This document shows positions 1-11,430 of a stretch of 64,000 nucleotides of DNA, one piece after another. The notes under the pieces were generated by a model that worked only from the letters and a program-made list of their open reading frames with translations, did no database searches and was not told the DNA's origin. Position 1 is the first letter of the stretch. Each line of letters starts with the position of its first letter. The position numbers were made by a program, and so were the translations under genes. Source of the stretch: Isoetes taiwanensis (taxonomy: Eukaryota > Streptophyta > Lycopodiopsida > Isoetales > Isoetaceae); NCBI GenBank assembly GCA_021234155.1, contig JAJEKV010000022.1, forward strand, positions 7,533,961 through 7,597,960, written 5' to 3'.

Positions 1-598
1 AGAGCTGCAAAGGGTTTCTTTTGGATCCTTGAAACAGGGGAAAAGATTCTAAGCTGTTATGCCGTGTTTTGATCCACGGTTACATCCACGCTCTAATTTT
101 GTTCTTGCAATTTCTCTCGATTTAAGCCCCTCCATAGCTATGGCCGGATGGAGGGGCTCTTGAAGGCTGTATTTGCTCAAAGATCGAGAGCGTGCTCCTC
201 AAAAGGCTATTTTGCAGATCCGGCAAGGTTTTTCCGAGAAGAAGGCATTTTGAGATATGAGGTAAGACTGAAGCTCGTCTTTGTGGGAAGAAGATCGATT
301 CGGGATGTGAGGTGAGGCCGAGTAACAAGAATAACGTAGTGTTATCCATGCTTATTATTTGGAAATAAATAAGGGGAGATAACGGGGAAAAAAAAAAAAG
401 GCATAGACAAAATTTGTGGTAGCGTTGATTCTTGTCGGTGAAGCTTGAGAATGGCACACCCACGAGAGGTAATATTGATTAAGTATCATTTCGACTACCG
501 AAAGTCGATAATTGATTATACTTTAGTCATTAGTTTAATGTAATTAATTTAAATTAATTATTAATTATATTTTTATTATTAATTATTTTTTAATCTTA
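1..598. other. Intergenic, nothing recognised
   Basis: No protein or RNA gene is recognised here. A 113-residue open frame on the minus strand (122-463) has biased composition and no motif. Positions 530-590 are almost pure A+T. Confidence 0.5.
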
Positions 599-621
599 AG
601 GAAGGAAGGAAGGAAGGAAGG
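599..621. repeat. (GGAA)n microsatellite
   Basis: About five GGAA units stand directly next to a CpG-rich block. Read on the minus strand they form a (TTCC)n tail at the end of that block, as at the 3' ends of some plant LINEs and SINEs. Confidence 0.85.
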
Positions 622-1790
622 TACTTTTATAGTCCCACGGAGACCAATCGGTCTATGGGACCCAATCTAAAAAGCAACAAAGCCGGATTCTTGCCGGATT
701 AAAACCCAGCCGAAGAAGGGTTTTCGAGGAAAAAACCGTGGCAAACAATCGGCCCGACAAAGCTGTCCTAACATATAAAATGCGTAAACACCCAAATATA
801 TCTGATCATGCACACGTAGTAGTGCCTAATCGGCCGGGCAGCCGGTGAGGGGCAAAGGTGACCTCGCGGTCCAAGTACCTCACGAATAATGCGACCCTGT
901 GGCACGATCTTGACGGTGTGTTCATCGGCAAATGCAAGGCAAGTCCACCGCATTACTAAGGGGCGTTATCGGCCCGGATCGAATTTGAACGGGCAACTCG
1001 AAAGTGTGAGACTCATCCTCAATGGCCCCGTTTGACAAAGACCAGCCGAGCTCTGTCTGGCGGGCTCCCCAATCCACCCGCCTGCCTCGATCGCGAAGAT
1101 GGTGGGCACCCAGGCGAATGGAGGCAATGAGTGCAAGCTTTTTGGCATTTGAACGCAGTGTAGCCGTGGCCCCTGGCTAACGAGGGTTGATGTGCTCCTT
1201 TGACGCTTTCTAGAGCGCCGAGGGTCCCGAGAGCTTGCCAAGGAAACAAGCTGTCTAGGTACTCAGTCGCCACGATGCGGTAGCGGTGCCCACACCTGCG
1301 CATCATTGCTCTACCACGTTCCATCCGGGCGAACCACTAATCCTCTTACCCCCCCCCACGGGCCCTAAGCCTTTCGCGGACCCATGGCCACGGTGTAAGC
1401 CGGTGGGGAGCCGAGCATCACCCATAGTAACCACTTTTCTCGAAAATAGGCGATGTGTCTATCAAAGAACATTCACGAAGCGGCAAGAATCGATTTCTGC
1501 GGCGAGAATCGATAGGGGACTGAAGGTTTCACCCCAAGTGCCCATGCCAAAAATACCTTTCGCACCAACTCCAAGTCATTCCAGTCGCCAAAGAGGCGGC
1601 CAGGGCCCCAAACCTCGACCCCGTCTGAAGGGGCGGGCTCGACCCGGTGCGAGCAGTGTATTGATGGCCCCAATCATAGAGCTACGCACGGTGGTGATTT
1701 GTTACGCATGGCATAAAGCTTTCGGCCTTTGTCACACTTGGCCGGATAGGCGCCTCCGGCCCGAGGCGAGGAGGGGCTTCTATCCCCTTT
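622..1790 (-). mobile_element. CpG-rich block, probable non-LTR retroelement 3' part
   Basis: This stretch is far richer in G+C and CpG than its flanks and has no credible long ORF. On the minus strand it ends with a short motif (GACCGATTGGTCTCCGTGGG, 639-658 region) and then the TTCC microsatellite. Nearly the same motif followed by a different microsatellite occurs at 11,431-11,500, so two insertions share a 3' terminus. Microsatellite tails are typical of 3' ends of some non-LTR elements. The assignment is inference; a captured or foreign GC-rich segment is the alternative. Confidence 0.35.
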
Positions 1791-1795
1791 AATTA

Positions 1796-2045
1796 TTGTT
1801 GGCTTCCCTCTCCCTCTTACGCCTTCACCTCTTCCCCCAACTCTTCCCCTCAACCCACTTCCCTTGCCCCTCTTCTCCTCCCCTCCTCACACACTCTTCC
1901 GCTTCCCCTTGCAGCCAGCCAACTCCCTCCCCCACCTTTTCAAAGCGACCCCACGTCCCAGGCTCCTCCCCTTTTGAACTCCCCCTCCCCCCTTTCCAAA
2001 CTTCCCTAAATTCTCCCCTTCCCTCCCCCCTTTATTTGTCCCCCG
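1796..2045. repeat. Polypyrimidine tract
   Basis: About 250 bp of nearly uninterrupted C and T on the plus strand, with many runs such as CCCCTCC and CTTCCC. It can be read as open frame only because stop codons are rare in such composition, so I do not call it coding. It could adopt triplex structure. Confidence 0.75.
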
Positions 2046-2762
2046 CCCACGGTTTTTGTAAACTTTGTGAGAAAATATAAGGAGCCAGTTCTTGTTGTAT
2101 GATATGAAAAAACTAACAGTGATTCAATGCAAGGCCTTTTTTTTTTTTCAGTATGAGTCCCATTTTCAGTCTGAGTCTCAAACGTCGAGATTTGACCCAC
2201 TTTAATTAATGCGACTTATGGGCCTTTATTTTCAATGGCCTCTTGCATGCCTTTTTACTAGTTATTTTTATTTTTACTTTCACTTTTACTTACTTTTACT
2301 TTTACTTTTTCTAAATGTCAACTATCACATTGGCATTATAATTCACTAAATGGGTAAATATTTGCACCACAACAACAATAATTTTGAGGTTAGCTTAATT
2401 TTCAGTATCCGTAAGAGTTATTTATGCCATGGGAACTTTGCTCTCTAGCATCCTCGCTTTTAGGGTGCTTATTAATTCAAAACTCAACTGGCTTAGCAAT
2501 TACCATTGGTCGATGGCATCCCACACAATATCTTCCTCCAGTTGGGATTTGAAGCTATATTTTCATTTGCATTTATATTGAAAGTGGGAATTATGTAGTC
2601 GACGGGAGTAATAATACGGGCATGGAAACACAAGGTAGAAATCGGTCCAAAACATCAGATGTTCAAGCGGGCATTGCATAATTTAATAGTAGGTTCAACC
2701 CAACACGTTCAGAAGCAAAGAAATGTTTGCGGCGGATTTGCGACGAGATAAATTTCTTGAAT
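2046..2762. other. Low-complexity spacer
   Basis: No gene is seen. It contains a T run near 2140-2152 and a degenerate TTTTAC repeat at about 2262-2315. Around 2615 a short stretch (GGGCATGGAAACACAAG) resembles half of the hairpin core described downstream. Confidence 0.5.
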
Positions 2763-2868
2763 AAGGGAATGGCCCCCTGGCCTGCTTTCTGGCCAAGAAA
2801 AATGGCCGACGCACAGAGCGCGGAGGCCAGTGTGACCGGCCAGAAAATAGGCCAAGGGGCCTTAGCCC
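2763..2868. repeat. Hairpin H1 of a conserved-core foldback family
   Basis: The left arm (about 2763-2794) and right arm (about 2836-2868) are reverse complements with few mismatches and are built from repeated GGCC words. The apical part (about 2786-2846) aligns with the apices of H2 and H3, sharing CCGACGC, then GGAGGC, then TGAC. The outer arm sequence differs from H2 and H3 but pairs with its own partner arm. No ORF is present. Function is unknown; it could be a MITE or a small-RNA precursor. Confidence 0.7.
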
Positions 2869-3053
2869 TACTGGTGCAACGTAAGGCAGAATAGTAGGTA
2901 AAAAAATCAGAATAAAGGGTAGAAAAATAGAATTGAGGGTAAGAAAATGCAGAACAGCGGGTAAAATTTTGGCCAGTTTTCGGAGAAAGAAATAGCGACA
3001 CGTGTTGCGATATTATTAGACGGCAGGGCTAGATTGCTCCCAGTCGTCTTTTT

Positions 3054-3170
3054 CGTATACAAGAATGTTTATTCAGGAAACATTCTGGGCATGGAAACAT
3101 GCCGACGCGCGCAGTCCGGAGGCATGTTGACATGCCCAGAATGTTTCCTGAATAAACATCCTTGTTACGT
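3054..3170. repeat. Hairpin H2 of the conserved-core foldback family
   Basis: A nearly perfect inverted repeat: left arm about 3054-3093, right arm about 3131-3170, with an apex containing ATGCCGACGCGCGCAG. The base (GTATACAAGAATG) is also close to the base of H3b (GTATGCAAGAATG). In the 33-nt arm H2 and H3b differ at about seven positions, and in each element the opposite arm carries the matching complement. It lies about 190 bp from H1. Confidence 0.8.
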
Positions 3171-3255
3171 CGAAGCAACTTGGATTGCATTTAGTAAAAA
3201 TTTCTTGGAGCTTGAGAATCGGAGGGAGAAACTTTGGAATGAGATGTAAACGCCT

Positions 3256-3362
3256 TAGAATGCAAGTAAGTCGGCTTTAAAATGCAAGTAAATTCAAGAA
3301 TCACCCTCGGAATGCAAGTAAATTCAAGAATAGGCTTCAGAATGCAAGTGAAATCAACAATG
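3256..3362 (+). repeat. 30-bp tandem repeat, about 3.5 units
   Basis: Units begin with AATGCAAGTAAATTCAAGAA and are spaced about 30 bp apart, with divergence in the first and last copies. There is no coding interpretation. Confidence 0.75.
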
Positions 3363-3647
3363 GGTAGCATGCACCGTTGTAAATCCAAGAATCAGCCTAT
3401 AGTTGTTGATCTAGGTATCATTCAGGGCAAGAATTTGTGCCACATGGCGCAATGCTATTGGGCGAGAAGGCAGAATGCGGTTTTAGGTATTGTTAGAGTT
3501 TGTTTCTTTGACCATGGTAAGTGGTGCGTTTAGCACGTGAAGGTTTGTTAGGTGTATAAAATTCCAGAAGCAAAATGTGTAGAATGTTAATTAAGACTTT
3601 GCAGTAGGAAATTTCTGTCCTATTTCGCTCACAATGTATCAAAAAAA

Positions 3648-3959
3648 ATGCGCAGACGCGGCAAAAGCCCATTTTCTATAAAACCAGATCCGGCGAAGCA
3701 GCGCCTCAAAACAATGGCAGCAGGCAAATTCGTGGAGATATTGGAGACCGGCATCCGATTCGCAGGCAGATTTTACTCTACATATCCTCAAACTGGAAAG
3801 CGCTATTATCACCCCCCTTCTTCTTCGAATTCTTCAAATTCTTCCTCTGATCATCCGCCATATCCTTTGGATTTGGGCAATTTGTTGATTTTGTTGAGCC
3901 AAGCAGAGCATTCGTCTCAATTGGACCTCAACCTTGCCGGTTTTGTGCTCTCGAACTGA
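3648..3959 (+). CDS. Hypothetical protein, 103 aa
   Basis: An open frame with an in-frame second methionine at residue 23 (MAAGKFVEILETG), which may be the real start. The N-terminal half is basic and could target an organelle; a Ser/Asn-rich stretch follows at about residues 58-67, then a Leu-rich C-terminus. The MAAGKFVEILETGIRF...YYHPP part reads like a genuine plant protein rather than random sequence, but I do not recognise the family. Only this exon is visible and no clear splice donor was identified, so it may be a fragment. It follows the H1/H2 hairpins and the 30-bp repeat. Confidence 0.35.
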   Translation: MRRRGKSPFSIKPDPAKQRLKTMAAGKFVEILETGIRFAGRFYSTYPQTGKRYYHPPSSSNSSNSSSDHPPYPLDLGNLLILLSQAEHSSQLDLNLAGFVLSN

Positions 3960-4940
3960 TCTCTTGTTGATGCCGGCTCTGAGTGTAAAAATTCGACGCG
4001 TTTCCTTTCTGAACAGTTCAGTTATGACATGGTCTAAGACTTTCAATAATGCAAGGAATTTTATTGTAGTGGAAATACCTACTTAAAGATTTGTATCGTG
4101 GTGAAGCAATCAGCTGGCAACAACTGGCAGTACACAAAAAAGGCATTTTTTGCCCATATGAATCAGACAGGGCAGCCAAAATCCACTACCCTTGACCCTT
4201 CAACCCCTGGATTGGTCACATAGATTTATTTTTGTGTATACATGAGTGCATTTTTTTTTGGCGTACTCCTTGGAAGACAATATGTTGTAATATGTAGTTC
4301 ACTTCACTGTGGTGTTGTTTTACCGTGGATATTCTGCTTTGTTTTTCCAACACAACCCTCCCCCCCCTTCTAATTGATAGCGAATAGAACAGAACATAAT
4401 TAAACTTGTGTTTTCTGGGATGGTTGCCATTGCAGTACCTAATCTATTTATCTAGATTGCACATGAACACTTTTTCTAGCTAGGGTATGGTTGCCCGCCA
4501 CCGCGGACCTACCGTACCCTGTGGTACCAAACGCCACCTCTGCGCCACCCCACAGTCCCCAAGGCGCACCCGGTGTCGCGACCGTGGGCCGAGGCAGAAG
4601 CCATCTGACCGATCATCGGCACATGGGAACCCCGAACATGCCCATTAGAGGCATGATTCAATGCACCGTATTGGAATTCGTAGCGCAAATTCGATACAAT
4701 GCATGCAGATGAGATGGGCAATCGGTGTGATGGGCGAACAAGAAATTCGCCATCGATCCGGCGGTTCCGCTTGTTACTCAACCAGATCCCCGGCGTCGCC
4801 GAAGAAGGGGAGACCAATGGTGTCCACTAGAGCTCGACGGGGATCGATGCTCTGGCCAGCCGGCGGCGGAGGGCTGTGAACGCGTCCGCCAGCGGTTTCT
4901 GCGCCTAGAACAAAGAAGAAGCCTCCTCGGACTAAGCGGA
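3960..4940. other. Spacer, no gene recognised
   Basis: Nothing is recognised. 4490-4940 becomes GC-rich and leads into the transposase remnant, so it may be the 5' part of that element. No terminal inverted repeat was found by eye. Confidence 0.4.
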
Positions 4941-4952
4941 TCGGGTTCTACA

Positions 4953-7701
4953 ATGATGAGGAAGCCAACAAGAAGAGGCCAATGGGCGGAGGAGCGGATG
5001 CTAGGCGCTCTTGATGAGGTGAATGAACATGGTATTTCAATTAGAGAAGCCTCTAGGCGATCGGTATCCCGAGAATCATCCATCGAGATTGGTTGTATGG
5101 CGAATTTCCCACAAGACAGAGATAGACATCCCAGATTCTAACACAGCCCCAAGAAAAGGAACTTGTGGATTGGGCCATAGAGGGCGCGAAAGGGGGGGCG
5201 TGACCTTGTCCTCGGTCAAGGAAGCGTCTTTGCGAAATGGCGAAGGAGAACAATCCGACCTTGAAGGGTTCGGTGGAAAGTGGTGGAAATTATTCAAGCG
5301 GCGCCATCACGAGATCTCCCTTAGGAGTCGTGAGAGACTCTAGATGTCTCGCGTGCGTGCGGGCTATGAACCAAGAAAAACTTGGATAGGTTCTACTCAG
5401 GCCTTAAAGAAATATATGATGAGTATAATTTCCCTCCTTCAAGGATCTGGAATGCAGACGAGACCGGGATCCAAGCTGGGAAAGTAAAGGGGCTAAAGAT
5501 AATTGCAAGGAAAGGTGAGAATAGGGTTAGTGAGCTGGTCATGAATACCAGGGAATGGGTTACAATCTTAGTGTGTGTAAATGCAGAAGGGTTTAGAATA
5601 CCCAGTATGTACATTTTCAAGGGAACTAGGATGAGGCAGGACAACATATCCAGGTGTGAAGAGGGGCAATTCAGGCTGTCCAGGAGTCAGCTTGGATGAC
5701 AACTGAACTCTTCAAGTCTTGGTTGTCTCACTTCCAATGTAGAGTGCCTGGAGGAGTATCACCTGAACGACCACATCCAGGGTAGCCCTTAAGCTCGAAA
5801 AATCGCCAAAAGACTATTTTTTTGGACATTTGCATTTTTTTCCACTACAGTTGAGTAGGATCAATTAGGAATGGTGCTAAGAAAATATCGCCACCTTGTC
5901 TACGAAATTTTCTCCTTCCACTCACAAGTTAGCCTACGTCACTAAATGATGGATTCTTGGATTCGCCCCCATGTCAATTTTATTCCTGGTAATTATTCTA
6001 AAATCACCCCTTAACCCTCCAAAATCATGTAAAATTAATATGAATTCTATTCTTGGTGAGTTTTTCAAATTGTCATTTACCTCGGGGAAATGGGGGTGGG
6101 GGAGGGGGAGAACCATGTATGTTACATGGATTTCATGATCCGGCTCCAACATCCAGGTATGCAATCCTGGAGTATTTTTGCTTTTGGTCTGTTGTTTATC
6201 CAATCTTAAAAAGATGACTGAAATCAAATCGGTTTGTGCTTGCCCGCATAATATGCAATTATGCGTGGGCTAAGTTCCTATAGTTGGTTTGCTTACTCAT
6301 TTTATCAGAATACTTGCCCTCTTGATTTAGTTATGAGGCAATTGATTTTCTTACATTTTAGAGCAACAGTACCTTATCTTGGCTATTAATTTTTTTACTT
6401 TCTGTTATCATGATTATTTCTATGTACGTGCAACCAATCTAGGTAATACATGATGTATATGATTGTCTGTCTCCTGTATTTTAATCATCAACTGCTCAGT
6501 TTAATTGCTGCACACACATCCTTATGACATGATCAAACTCTTTAAATTGGTGACGAATGATGTTAAATGTCGTGGTAGAAATCTAGGGTTTAGGCACCTA
6601 GATATCTTGAGAAAAAAGTATATCTTCCATCGCTTGATGGATGAACGATTCGCCAAGGTCGTTGCAACTCAAATCGAAGCTCGAAACAAAAATCACCAAC
6701 ATAACTAATTGAAAAAAGCTAAGATTCGCCTCATATTCTAAATTACACCTATGAAAATTTGGGCTTAAGGGCTACCCTGACCACATCTGATCTTGCTTGA
6801 TGGGCATGGAAGCCATGTAGAATTGGATGTCATACTGGCAGCCAAAGACATGGGAATACATTTTGCATTATTACCTGCACATACATCACATAGGCTGCAG
6901 CCATTAGATGTTTCATGCTTTGCGCCTTTCAAGGCAGCATTCAAAAGATTGAGGGCTGAATACATGGTAAGAAAAGGCAGATCTGAACCTAAGAAGGAGG
7001 ATATAGCTGAATTGATATCCATGTCCATGGCTGCAGGGTTAACAGTGGCAAATATAAAAGCTGGTTTCATGGCTACAGGGATTTGGCCATTCAATCCAAC
7101 AAGGGTAGTGCCTGGAAAGGAAGGCAGTAGACTTGGTCAAGAGGAAGTTTATGTGCCACCATTACCCGATCAACCACCAGGAATGGATGATGGATTGGCT
7201 ATCCCCATTGTGCAACCTGCAGCAAATGAGAGTGCACACATAAATGATGTTGATAGGGTTGAACCAATTGGACAACCATGTGACCAAGGGCTGAACATAG
7301 AGGGTTTCAACATGCAAGAAGTTGACTTGCAATGGGAGGAACATGTGCAAGCCACATGTGACCATGCAGCAAATAGCTTGGGAACAATGCAGCAAGTCTT
7401 GCTCCATAGGGTGACAGCTGATCAAGCTCCAGGCCAGCAAGCATCTCAGGTTGCACCAAGTCAGGGCACCCAAGATGTAATAAGGAGGAGGAGGGAGATT
7501 GCACCTAATCTGCATGGAAGAGTACACATTAGCAGCAATGAATTCTGCCAAGCACTTGCAGCAGAAAAGGCAAGAAGAGAGGAGGCTGAGAGACTTAAGG
7601 TCCAAAGAAACCGCCTTAAGAAAGTGGAGGCAGCCGGAGGAGAATTTGAAAAGGAAAAGCCGGCCAGCCGGGCCGCAAACAAAGTTAGAGAGGGAAAGTA
7701 G
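4953..7701 (+). pseudogene. pogo/Tigger-like DDE transposase, broken
   Basis: The reading continues across several frames. 4953-5080 encodes a psq/CENP-B-type helix-turn-helix start (RGQWAEERMLGALDEV). About 5270-5340 has the KWWKLFKRRHHEISLR motif that precedes the catalytic domain. 5382-5699 carries the first catalytic Asp in IWNADETGI. 6793-7701 carries the second Asp in LLDGHGSH and the third in LQPLDVS, followed by a long C-terminal tail. This order and these motifs are those of Tc1/mariner-pogo DDE transposases that cut and paste DNA. Frameshifts lie between 5080 and 5400, and a 1,002-bp element interrupts the catalytic domain at 5778, so the gene is dead. Confidence 0.85.
5778..6779. 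mobile_element. hAT-type non-autonomous element with 8-bp TSD
   Basis: The termini are inverted repeats: CAGGGTAGCCCTTAAGC at the left and its complement GCTTAAGGGCTACCCTG at the right. The flanks carry the 8-bp duplication ACCACATC at 5770-5777 and 6780-6787. CAGGG...CCCTG ends with an 8-bp duplication are hallmarks of the hAT superfamily. Inside, a 67-codon open frame (6505-6708) has no recognised domain. Taking the element and one duplication copy away rejoins the transposase frame. Confidence 0.9.
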
Positions 7702-9789
7702 GAAGCAAGCGCAGGTTTTGGGAGCAGGAGAGCACCGTGAGGTTGAGGGCTTTTATGTATCCAAAGCAGGCAATCGTGGTGAGAGCCATCTTTGGTCGCC
7801 AAAGGCCATTGAATGAGGCAACAAAGGCCGGGAGGTTGGCTGCAATGAAAAGGATGAGAGAAAGGCAAAGGCGGTGGTCATTAGGGAGGATGACAATTGG
7901 GAGACTTGTGTACCCGGCAGCAAGATGACGTGGTGGGGGTCATCAAGTACTGGAGAGCGAGTCTTGACATATAGGGTGCGATCTTGAAGACACCCACATA
8001 TGTGAGGGAGATGGGGTGCATCCTCAATCAATTAGCATAGAGGGTCAAGGTCCCTTGGTCAGGCCTACACCCAACAAGGTCGACAACATCCGTTCACCTT
8101 TGAAGAGATGGGATCTTGCCACCAAACAAAGAACATTCAACCCCTAGCTAATTCTTTGAGGATGGATACACAAATTTGGATAAACTATCGGCGGCAACCA
8201 CGGGACGAGAAAATGATGAGGTCGGGGCAATTGACAAGGCATGCATTCGAGAAATGGCCGAGATTGGAGTTGATCTTTGAAGCTCTTGCTAAACAAGGGG
8301 CATGGGCGAGGGCTTCTTTAGAGCATGGAGGACTGCCGCAATTATGCGATAGGAATTCATTCTTTGCAATGTTGTGCTCAACCTTCTTAGTAAACTTTTG
8401 GTATTGCAGGTAAATGAGGCAACACCAGAGCTGCCTTTGAACACGGCCTTAGCAGAACAGGATCCATACGACTCAGACGAGACCGTAGAAGAATAATTTG
8501 AGCTACCAAAGATTTTGCCTAAGGAGGATGACTACTGATGAGTTTTGTTAAGCAAGCAAACATGTTTTGTTTATGCTGAGCCTGCAAATGGACATAAATT
8601 GCATAGTTAAATACAATAACACAAACTCTTTTTGGGATTACATTTCATTTGAAGTGTCAGGAGGGGTTACATGGTTGCATGCAAATATTTGCATTCATAA
8701 AACACTAATCCAAAATGGCACCATGCCTGTTACAAAATACAGCAAAAAAAAAAAACTAAAAGAAAACTTTGGCCTATAAGGGTCGTCCAGATCTGAGCCA
8801 AGGTTCACCAGAAGGCTTGTGCTTAGGTCCCTTGAATGACAGGGCTCTCAAATTTAACGTTATCTCCCTCAGCAACCATGACTTGGCAGTGGACCAGATC
8901 ATGCTCCCCCTTTGCATGTTGAATCTGGTCACAGATCTCGGGTGTGACGGGACATTTGATTTGACCCATTGCGGCAGATATCTCCTCTCGGTTCACCAGA
9001 CAGTTCTTCAAAGTAAATGATCCAACCTCCTCTGTCTGCACAGAGGCATCGAAGTTCGGCTCCCTCTTCTTGGATGGGAGGGCGTGCGAGGGGGCTTTAC
9101 GGTAACCCCCCTTGGATACCTTGACCCTTCCTCCAGTAACCTTCCATGTTGCTGCAGATCAGAAAAAGAAAGGTTAGATAGACTGAAACCCTGCACAACT
9201 AGATGGACTGTAACCCGAATAGAGATCACCTTGACTTAAAGCGGTTGATCGAGCTTGGCGCACGGATTCGGGCGGAGAAGTCGAATTGAGTCGCTCAAGC
9301 TCTTTGGGATGACCATAGAATGCAAGGCCAGCACTTTTTATAGCCGAATTTGAGATGATGAGGGTCTGACCCCATTTGTGCGAGGCATTACAAACCGCAA
9401 CCCTTTCAAATCATCTGGAGGAAGGGCATTTTGGGGTAGACGAAACGTTTGGAGGAGATAATCTTTTGGCAAAACCTCGAGATAGGGCCAAATTGGGTCG
9501 CGAATCATGGTCCCTGCATCCTCGATGAGCGGACCGTTGGGTCATGATCATGGCGCTCTTGTGACCGCCTTGAAAACCCGCGTGAGGCCTAAGTGTGAGG
9601 TGCCATCACGACGTGGGTAGGGTTAGGCACGCGGGACGGACCATTGGCTCGCGGAATATGGTTAAGCCCAACGCGCCCCTAGGATGCCATGATGGCGAAT
9701 TCTAGACTACGCCTGCGTGATAGGTGGCTATGCAGGGCGCGGCAGGGGGCCGTTGGGGGGGCGATAGGGGGCCACATTCCAGGCGTTAG
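7702..9789. other. Non-coding stretch after the transposase
   Basis: Up to about 8560 this may still be the 3' part of the pogo-like element. From 9050 to 9780 it becomes GC- and CpG-rich. Short open frames here have no recognisable domain. No terminal repeat or RNA gene is seen. Confidence 0.4.
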
Positions 9790-10590
9790 TGGTTAGATCT
9801 ATAGCGATGGTGGCACTTACACCCCTCTAACTTTGGAGGCCCATAACTTGCTAACAGTAGACAATTTAAGCGCAATTTTTTGCTAGGCTTATAGGATATC
9901 TGATTAGGTATCCAATGATACCTGGATTGATGCAATTGGACAATTTTTGGGCATATCAATGGGTACTTGCCTCTTATCTGCGCGAAACATGGCAACCATA
10001 CCCTAGTTATAATAAACAATGAAAATATATTTACAATCATGTTGAGACAGACTTTGTGGTCTAGGAATGAAAGTATTACATCACTGTATCTGGACAACAA
10101 TTTGGATGTTGGCACAGTTGCTAGAAAAATAAACATAGAGGCCGTAGTTATCTCAGGACCAGTTACTCTGGTTATATGGTTTTATAGGCTGACCATTGAC
10201 CTTTATTTGATCGTGTAGGGTGAATAGACAGCTGGTTTATTGGATTTCTATTCAAAGAAGGATATACAGTAGATAAGACATGAGCATTTGTTGGACTCAA
10301 TGTGAGCATTTGTTTCTGCTATGGTTTTGCTACCTGCAAATTGCAGGTCGTAGTTCCTTGTGAAGACTGGGATGGACTTTGTCTCCTCTTATTATGGAGG
10401 AACCCACTGCATGATGGTCAGTGCTGCATAAAAGTGATCATATCCTTGAGGAGTTGGGCCTCACAGGTATGTTATGTGTACAATTAATCCTTTGTATAGC
10501 CATTCAAAAACTTCTAACTATGGTGGATCTGCAAGCTTTCTGAAGCAATTCCAGGTATGAGTTGAGAGGTGAAATGTGGCAATGTGAAAG
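9790..10590. other. Spacer, nothing recognised
   Basis: AT-rich sequence with only short open frames lacking motifs; no repeats stand out. Confidence 0.4.
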
Positions 10591-10595
10591 AGGTA

Positions 10596-10775
10596 TATGA
10601 ACTTCAATGAACCGACAGTTAAAGGCATTATTTTATGGACTGCTATAATTGCCGGGTATGAGCAGTGTAATAAAGGCAGCATAGTAAGTTATCATATAAG
10701 GTTATGTTCTCGAATATTTTGAAGGCATGTGGAGAACATGACTTAGTGGGAGAAAAGTTGTGATGGTTGAATGTC
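10596..10775 (+). pseudogene. PPR protein remnant
   Basis: Translated pieces read VKGIILWTAIIAGYEQCNKG and, in another frame, FSNILKACGEHDLVGEKL. These match the repeat signature of plant PCMP-type pentatricopeptide proteins (ILWTALIAGY followed by FS-ILKAC). The two pieces are in different frames with stops between them, and no flanking PPR units survive. PPR proteins bind organelle RNA; this copy cannot make one. The call rests on motif resemblance over about 40 residues. Confidence 0.5.
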
Positions 10776-11430
10776 TTGCAACATTTTTGTTGTGCAGCTT
10801 CCAAGATTTTTCACCACTTAGTGTTCAAACATTATTAAGTTTGAGCCTGATTTACCAGTTTGGAAAACTGAGACCATTTTTGCTTAGGAATGGGCACTTA
10901 AAACAAGAAAGCATGTGACATTTTTCTGTCATGGGGGAAGAAATATCGGTGTGCAAAGAAGTAAATGCATAATTAAAATGATATTAAATGTAAACTCCAC
11001 AATAGCATAGAGTTCTATAAACTATAGATTTATGACCTTATTAGGATTCTATTTTAGCTTGGAGATTCTATCTTAGCTTGGAGACACTAAACTAGAATTC
11101 CTATGACAGAGTGTATATTAATGTATATTCCACGATATATTAAAAAACCCTTCATCAATTACGACACATCATTAACAGGTTGCAATAAAGTCCTATGTCC
11201 AATGGCAATAAAACCATGTCCTTATATGGATGTCATGTACACATGCCTTAACAAATGAAACATCATTGATATGAGTTGTCATACAAATGGTTTAAATACT
11301 AGTGTATAGATTTTAACATTCATGAAACCCTAGATTAAGAACAAATTGTTATGTCATAAACAACTGTAGCCATTCATATGACATATGATTATAACATATA
11401 ATTGTGTTACAGATGACAAGCCGACAACTT
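10776..11430. other. Spacer, nothing recognised
   Basis: AT-rich, without open frames of interest or visible repeats. Confidence 0.4.

Noticed and set aside
122-463. 113-codon open frame, minus strand
   Set aside because: Phe/Leu/Ser-biased composition, no domain, no supporting context.
1286-1792. 168-codon open frame in the CpG-rich block
   Set aside because: High GC lowers stop frequency; the composition is Pro/Arg-rich and no domain is recognisable on either strand.
2590-2640. Possible half copy of the hairpin core (GGGCATGGAAACACAAG)
   Set aside because: Only about 14 bases match and no partner arm follows, so it is too short to count as a family member.
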